DNA from: Geobacter sp. UBA6802
GTDB lineage: Bacteria > Desulfobacterota > Desulfuromonadia > Geobacterales > Pseudopelobacteraceae
Reading direction: 5' to 3'
NCBI GenBank assembly: GCA_002452325.1
Contig: DKFG01000057.1
Coordinates: 1 to 5,196 of the forward strand
Length of the DNA stretch: 5,196 nucleotides
Positions within the stretch are counted from its first letter, which is position 1. Each line of letters starts with the position of its first letter. The translations under genes and the position numbers were made by a program. Under the pieces are notes generated by a model. The model was not told where the DNA came from. It did no database searches and worked only from the letters and a program-made list of their open reading frames with translations. Positions 3,580 to 5,196 of the stretch are shown here, in pieces.

Positions 3580-5196
3580 ATCCGAAACGATAATCTCCAA
3601 CTTCACCTTCCTGAAAACCAACTGGCCTGACCTGGCCGCCTCTGCTTTAGAGGCGGAGCAGCAGGTTAACAGCGCCCCGCGCACCAGTTGTTTTCATGCC
3701 CGCCGCACGCTGGAGCTGGGAGTGAAATGGCTGTATGCCAATGACACCTACCTGAAGAAACCCTATGCCGACAACCTGGCAGCCCTGATCCACGAACCAA
3801 GCTTCCGCGACAACCTTGAACCCTGCCTGTTCCCCAAGATCCTCACCATCCAGAAGATCGGCAACCTGGCTGTCCACAGCGATAAACCTATCAACAGCAA
3901 CGATGCCCTGCATGTTCTGAAAGAGCTGTTTCACTTCCTGTACTGGCTGGCACGCAGCTATTCCCCTGCAGCACTGACCAAGCAGATCTTTGACATCAGC
4001 CAGATCCCCCAAAAGGACAGCACCGTCAGCGACAAGAATGCCGAGCAGTTAGGCAAACTGCAGGCTGATCTTGTTGAGAAAGACGCCAGGCTGGCAGCCA
4101 AAGAGGCAGAGCTGGCCAGGACCCAGGAAGAGATTGCCAGCCTGCAGGCCCAGATTCAGCAGTACAAGCAGCAGAATCGCGCTGTGCCGGATGACCACGA
4201 TTACAGCGAGGCAGAGACCAGGGATTACTTCATAGACCTGCTGTTGAAAGAGGCTGGCTGGGACATTACCCAACCAGACGTGCAGGAGTATCCCATAACC
4301 GGCATGCCCAACAACACCGGCGAAGGTTTTGTTGATTATGTCCTGTGGGGTGATGACGGCCTTCCCCTGGCAGTAGTTGAGGCCAAGCGCACCAAAAAGG
4401 ATGCCCGGATCGGCCAGCAGCAGGCCAAGCTGTATGCCGACTGCCTGGAACAGATGAAAGGGCAGCGCCCCATTATCTTCTTTACTAACGGCTATGACAC
4501 CTGGCTGTGGGATGACCAGCAGTATCCGCCCCGCAAGGTGCAGGGTTTTTACAAGAAGGATGAGCTGCAACTGCTGATCAATCGTCGCAGCAGTCTGAAG
4601 GATCTGACCAGCGCCACCATCAACAAGGCGATTGTGGAGCGCTACTACCAGCTAGAGGCGATCCGCCGCGTTGGTGAAGATTTCCAGAAACGTAAGCTGC
4701 GTAAGGCGCTGTTGGTGATGGCAACCGGCACTGGCAAGACCCGCACCGTAATCGCGCTGATTGAACTGCTGCAGAAGTGCAATTGGATCAAGCGGGTGCT
4801 GTTTCTGGCAGATCGCAACGCCCTGCTGTCTCAGGCAGGCAATGCCTTTAAGGAACATCTGCCCCATTCCAGCCCAGTGGACATAACCAGGATCAAGGAC
4901 GACACTACCAGCCGGATCGTGCTTTCTACCTATCCCACCATGATGAACTGTATTGATGCTTCGGCTTCGCTCAGCACAAGTTCTTCGGCTTTGCTCAGCA
5001 CAAGTTCTTCGACTTCGCTCAGCAACCTGGCTTCGACTCCGCTCAGCCAGCATAAGGGCGGTGCCCTGAGCGGAGTCGAAGGGCAGCGTCGTTTTTCTCC
5101 CGGTCACTTTGACCTGATCGTGATTGATGAGGCCCACCGCTCAATCTACCAGAAGTATCGGGCCATCTTTGAATACTTTGACTCCCTGCTGCTGGG
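3569..5196 (+). CDS. hsdR: Type I restriction endonuclease subunit HsdR (3'-partial)
   Basis: Motor-nuclease subunit of the R-M complex: translocates DNA with ATP and cuts unmethylated DNA. The frame is open to the window end (about 542 residues; full HsdR proteins are commonly 800-1100). Order: N-terminal accessory domain resembling DUF4145 (about 1-145, with FHARRTLELGVKWLY at 42-56), a coiled coil (about 155-203), the nuclease domain with Asp256 in GFVDYVLW and EAK (271-273), then helicase motif I ATGTGKT (385-391), LFLADRNAL (411-419), STYPT (453-457) and motif II DEAH (520-523). Residues 464-505 are a palindromic-repeat insertion before RRFSPGHFDLIVIDEAH, where relatives have a short loop. 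ATG 3569 overlaps the end of hicB and lacks a clear ribosome binding site, suggesting coupled translation. Catalytic motifs present are intact. Confidence 0.94.
   Translation, partial: MSVESETIISNFTFLKTNWPDLAASALEAEQQVNSAPRTSCFHARRTLELGVKWLYANDTYLKKPYADNLAALIHEPSFRDNLEPCLFPKILTIQKIGNLAVHSDKPINSNDALHVLKELFHFLYWLARSYSPAALTKQIFDISQIPQKDSTVSDKNAEQLGKLQADLVEKDARLAAKEAELARTQEEIASLQAQIQQYKQQNRAVPDDHDYSEAETRDYFIDLLLKEAGWDITQPDVQEYPITGMPNNTGEGFVDYVLWGDDGLPLAVVEAKRTKKDARIGQQQAKLYADCLEQMKGQRPIIFFTNGYDTWLWDDQQYPPRKVQGFYKKDELQLLINRRSSLKDLTSATINKAIVERYYQLEAIRRVGEDFQKRKLRKALLVMATGTGKTRTVIALIELLQKCNWIKRVLFLADRNALLSQAGNAFKEHLPHSSPVDITRIKDDTTSRIVLSTYPTMMNCIDASASLSTSSSALLSTSSSTSLSNLASTPLSQHKGGALSGVEGQRRFSPGHFDLIVIDEAHRSIYQKYRAIFEYFDSLLL
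4959..5085. repeat. 24-bp tandem palindromic repeats plus an inverted copy inside hsdR
   Basis: Four forward cores (4960-4973, 4984-4997, 5008-5021, 5032-5045) recur at an exact 24-bp period, so each adds eight codons in frame. The first two 24-bp units differ at one base and carry the TTCGGCT variant. The fourth has arms CTGGC/GCCAG (5027-5031, 5046-5050). An inverted core TGAGCGGAGTCGAA (5067-5080) with arms TGCCC/GGGCA (5062-5066, 5081-5085) closes the block; 5031-5046 and 5066-5081 are a perfect 16-bp inverted repeat. It encodes a Ser/Ala/Leu-rich stretch of HsdR. Confidence 0.9.

Noticed and set aside
4049..4570. Minus-strand ORF of 173 codons, hydrophobic
   Set aside because: Lies opposite the HsdR coiled coil and nuclease domain, whose motifs are clear on the + strand; a shadow of GC-rich coding sequence.
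4959..5085. CRISPR array (regular short repeats in hsdR)
   Set aside because: The 24-bp period leaves only 10 nt between cores, those stretches are partly identical rather than unique spacers, and the block is translated in frame within HsdR.
4652..5137. Minus-strand ORF of 161 codons with repeated AERSRS peptides
   Set aside because: It is antisense to conserved HsdR nuclease/helicase sequence; the repeated peptides are only the reverse reading of the palindromic cores.

Overview
The window is a bacterial type I restriction-modification (R-M) locus, read entirely on the + strand: hsdM (5' end outside the window), a GIY-YIG nuclease gene, hsdS, a hicA-hicB toxin-antitoxin pair, and hsdR (3' end outside the window). 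Genes are packed tightly: GIY-YIG/hsdS and hicA/hicB overlap by ATGA, and hicB/hsdR overlap by 11 bp. The only real spacer is about 96 bp between hsdS and hicA. The moderately GC-rich, CTG/GCC-loving codon use and the many TTCGACTCCGCTCA-type repeats would suit a free-living Gram-negative such as a Geobacter/Desulfuromonadales relative. That is a weak guess from style alone; the repeats, as I recall them, are also common in Bacteroidota and other phyla.

Layout: 1-1167 HsdM methylase core and C-terminus, with one repeat insertion inside it and a repeat-encoded tail. 1092-1739 is a cassette holding a GIY-YIG gene between clusters of short palindromic repeats, apparently inserted at the hsdM/hsdS junction and bounded by 20-bp near-identical direct repeats. 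1763-2899 HsdS with two AT-richer target-recognition domains around a conserved linker. 2900-2995 a spacer with one solo repeat, a bulged hairpin and a weak promoter candidate. 2996-3579 HicA and HicB. 3569-5196 HsdR with an N-terminal accessory domain, coiled coil, nuclease domain and the start of the helicase, whose segment before the DEAH box carries a 24-bp tandem repeat insertion.

How it works together: HsdS should direct HsdM (adenine methylation) and HsdR (ATP-driven translocation and cleavage) to one bipartite target. HicAB may stabilise the locus by addiction.

The most striking feature is the repeat family. I count 15 full copies of a 14-bp core (TTCGRCTYYGCTCA or its complement), plus degenerate ones. 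Many are flanked by arms that differ from copy to copy yet are complementary to each other. Copies sit in frame inside hsdM and hsdR, solo in the spacer, and densely around the GIY-YIG gene. Several are nested inside other copies as 24-bp insertions. This looks like a mobile palindromic element family, possibly mobilised by the GIY-YIG nuclease; that last step is inference.
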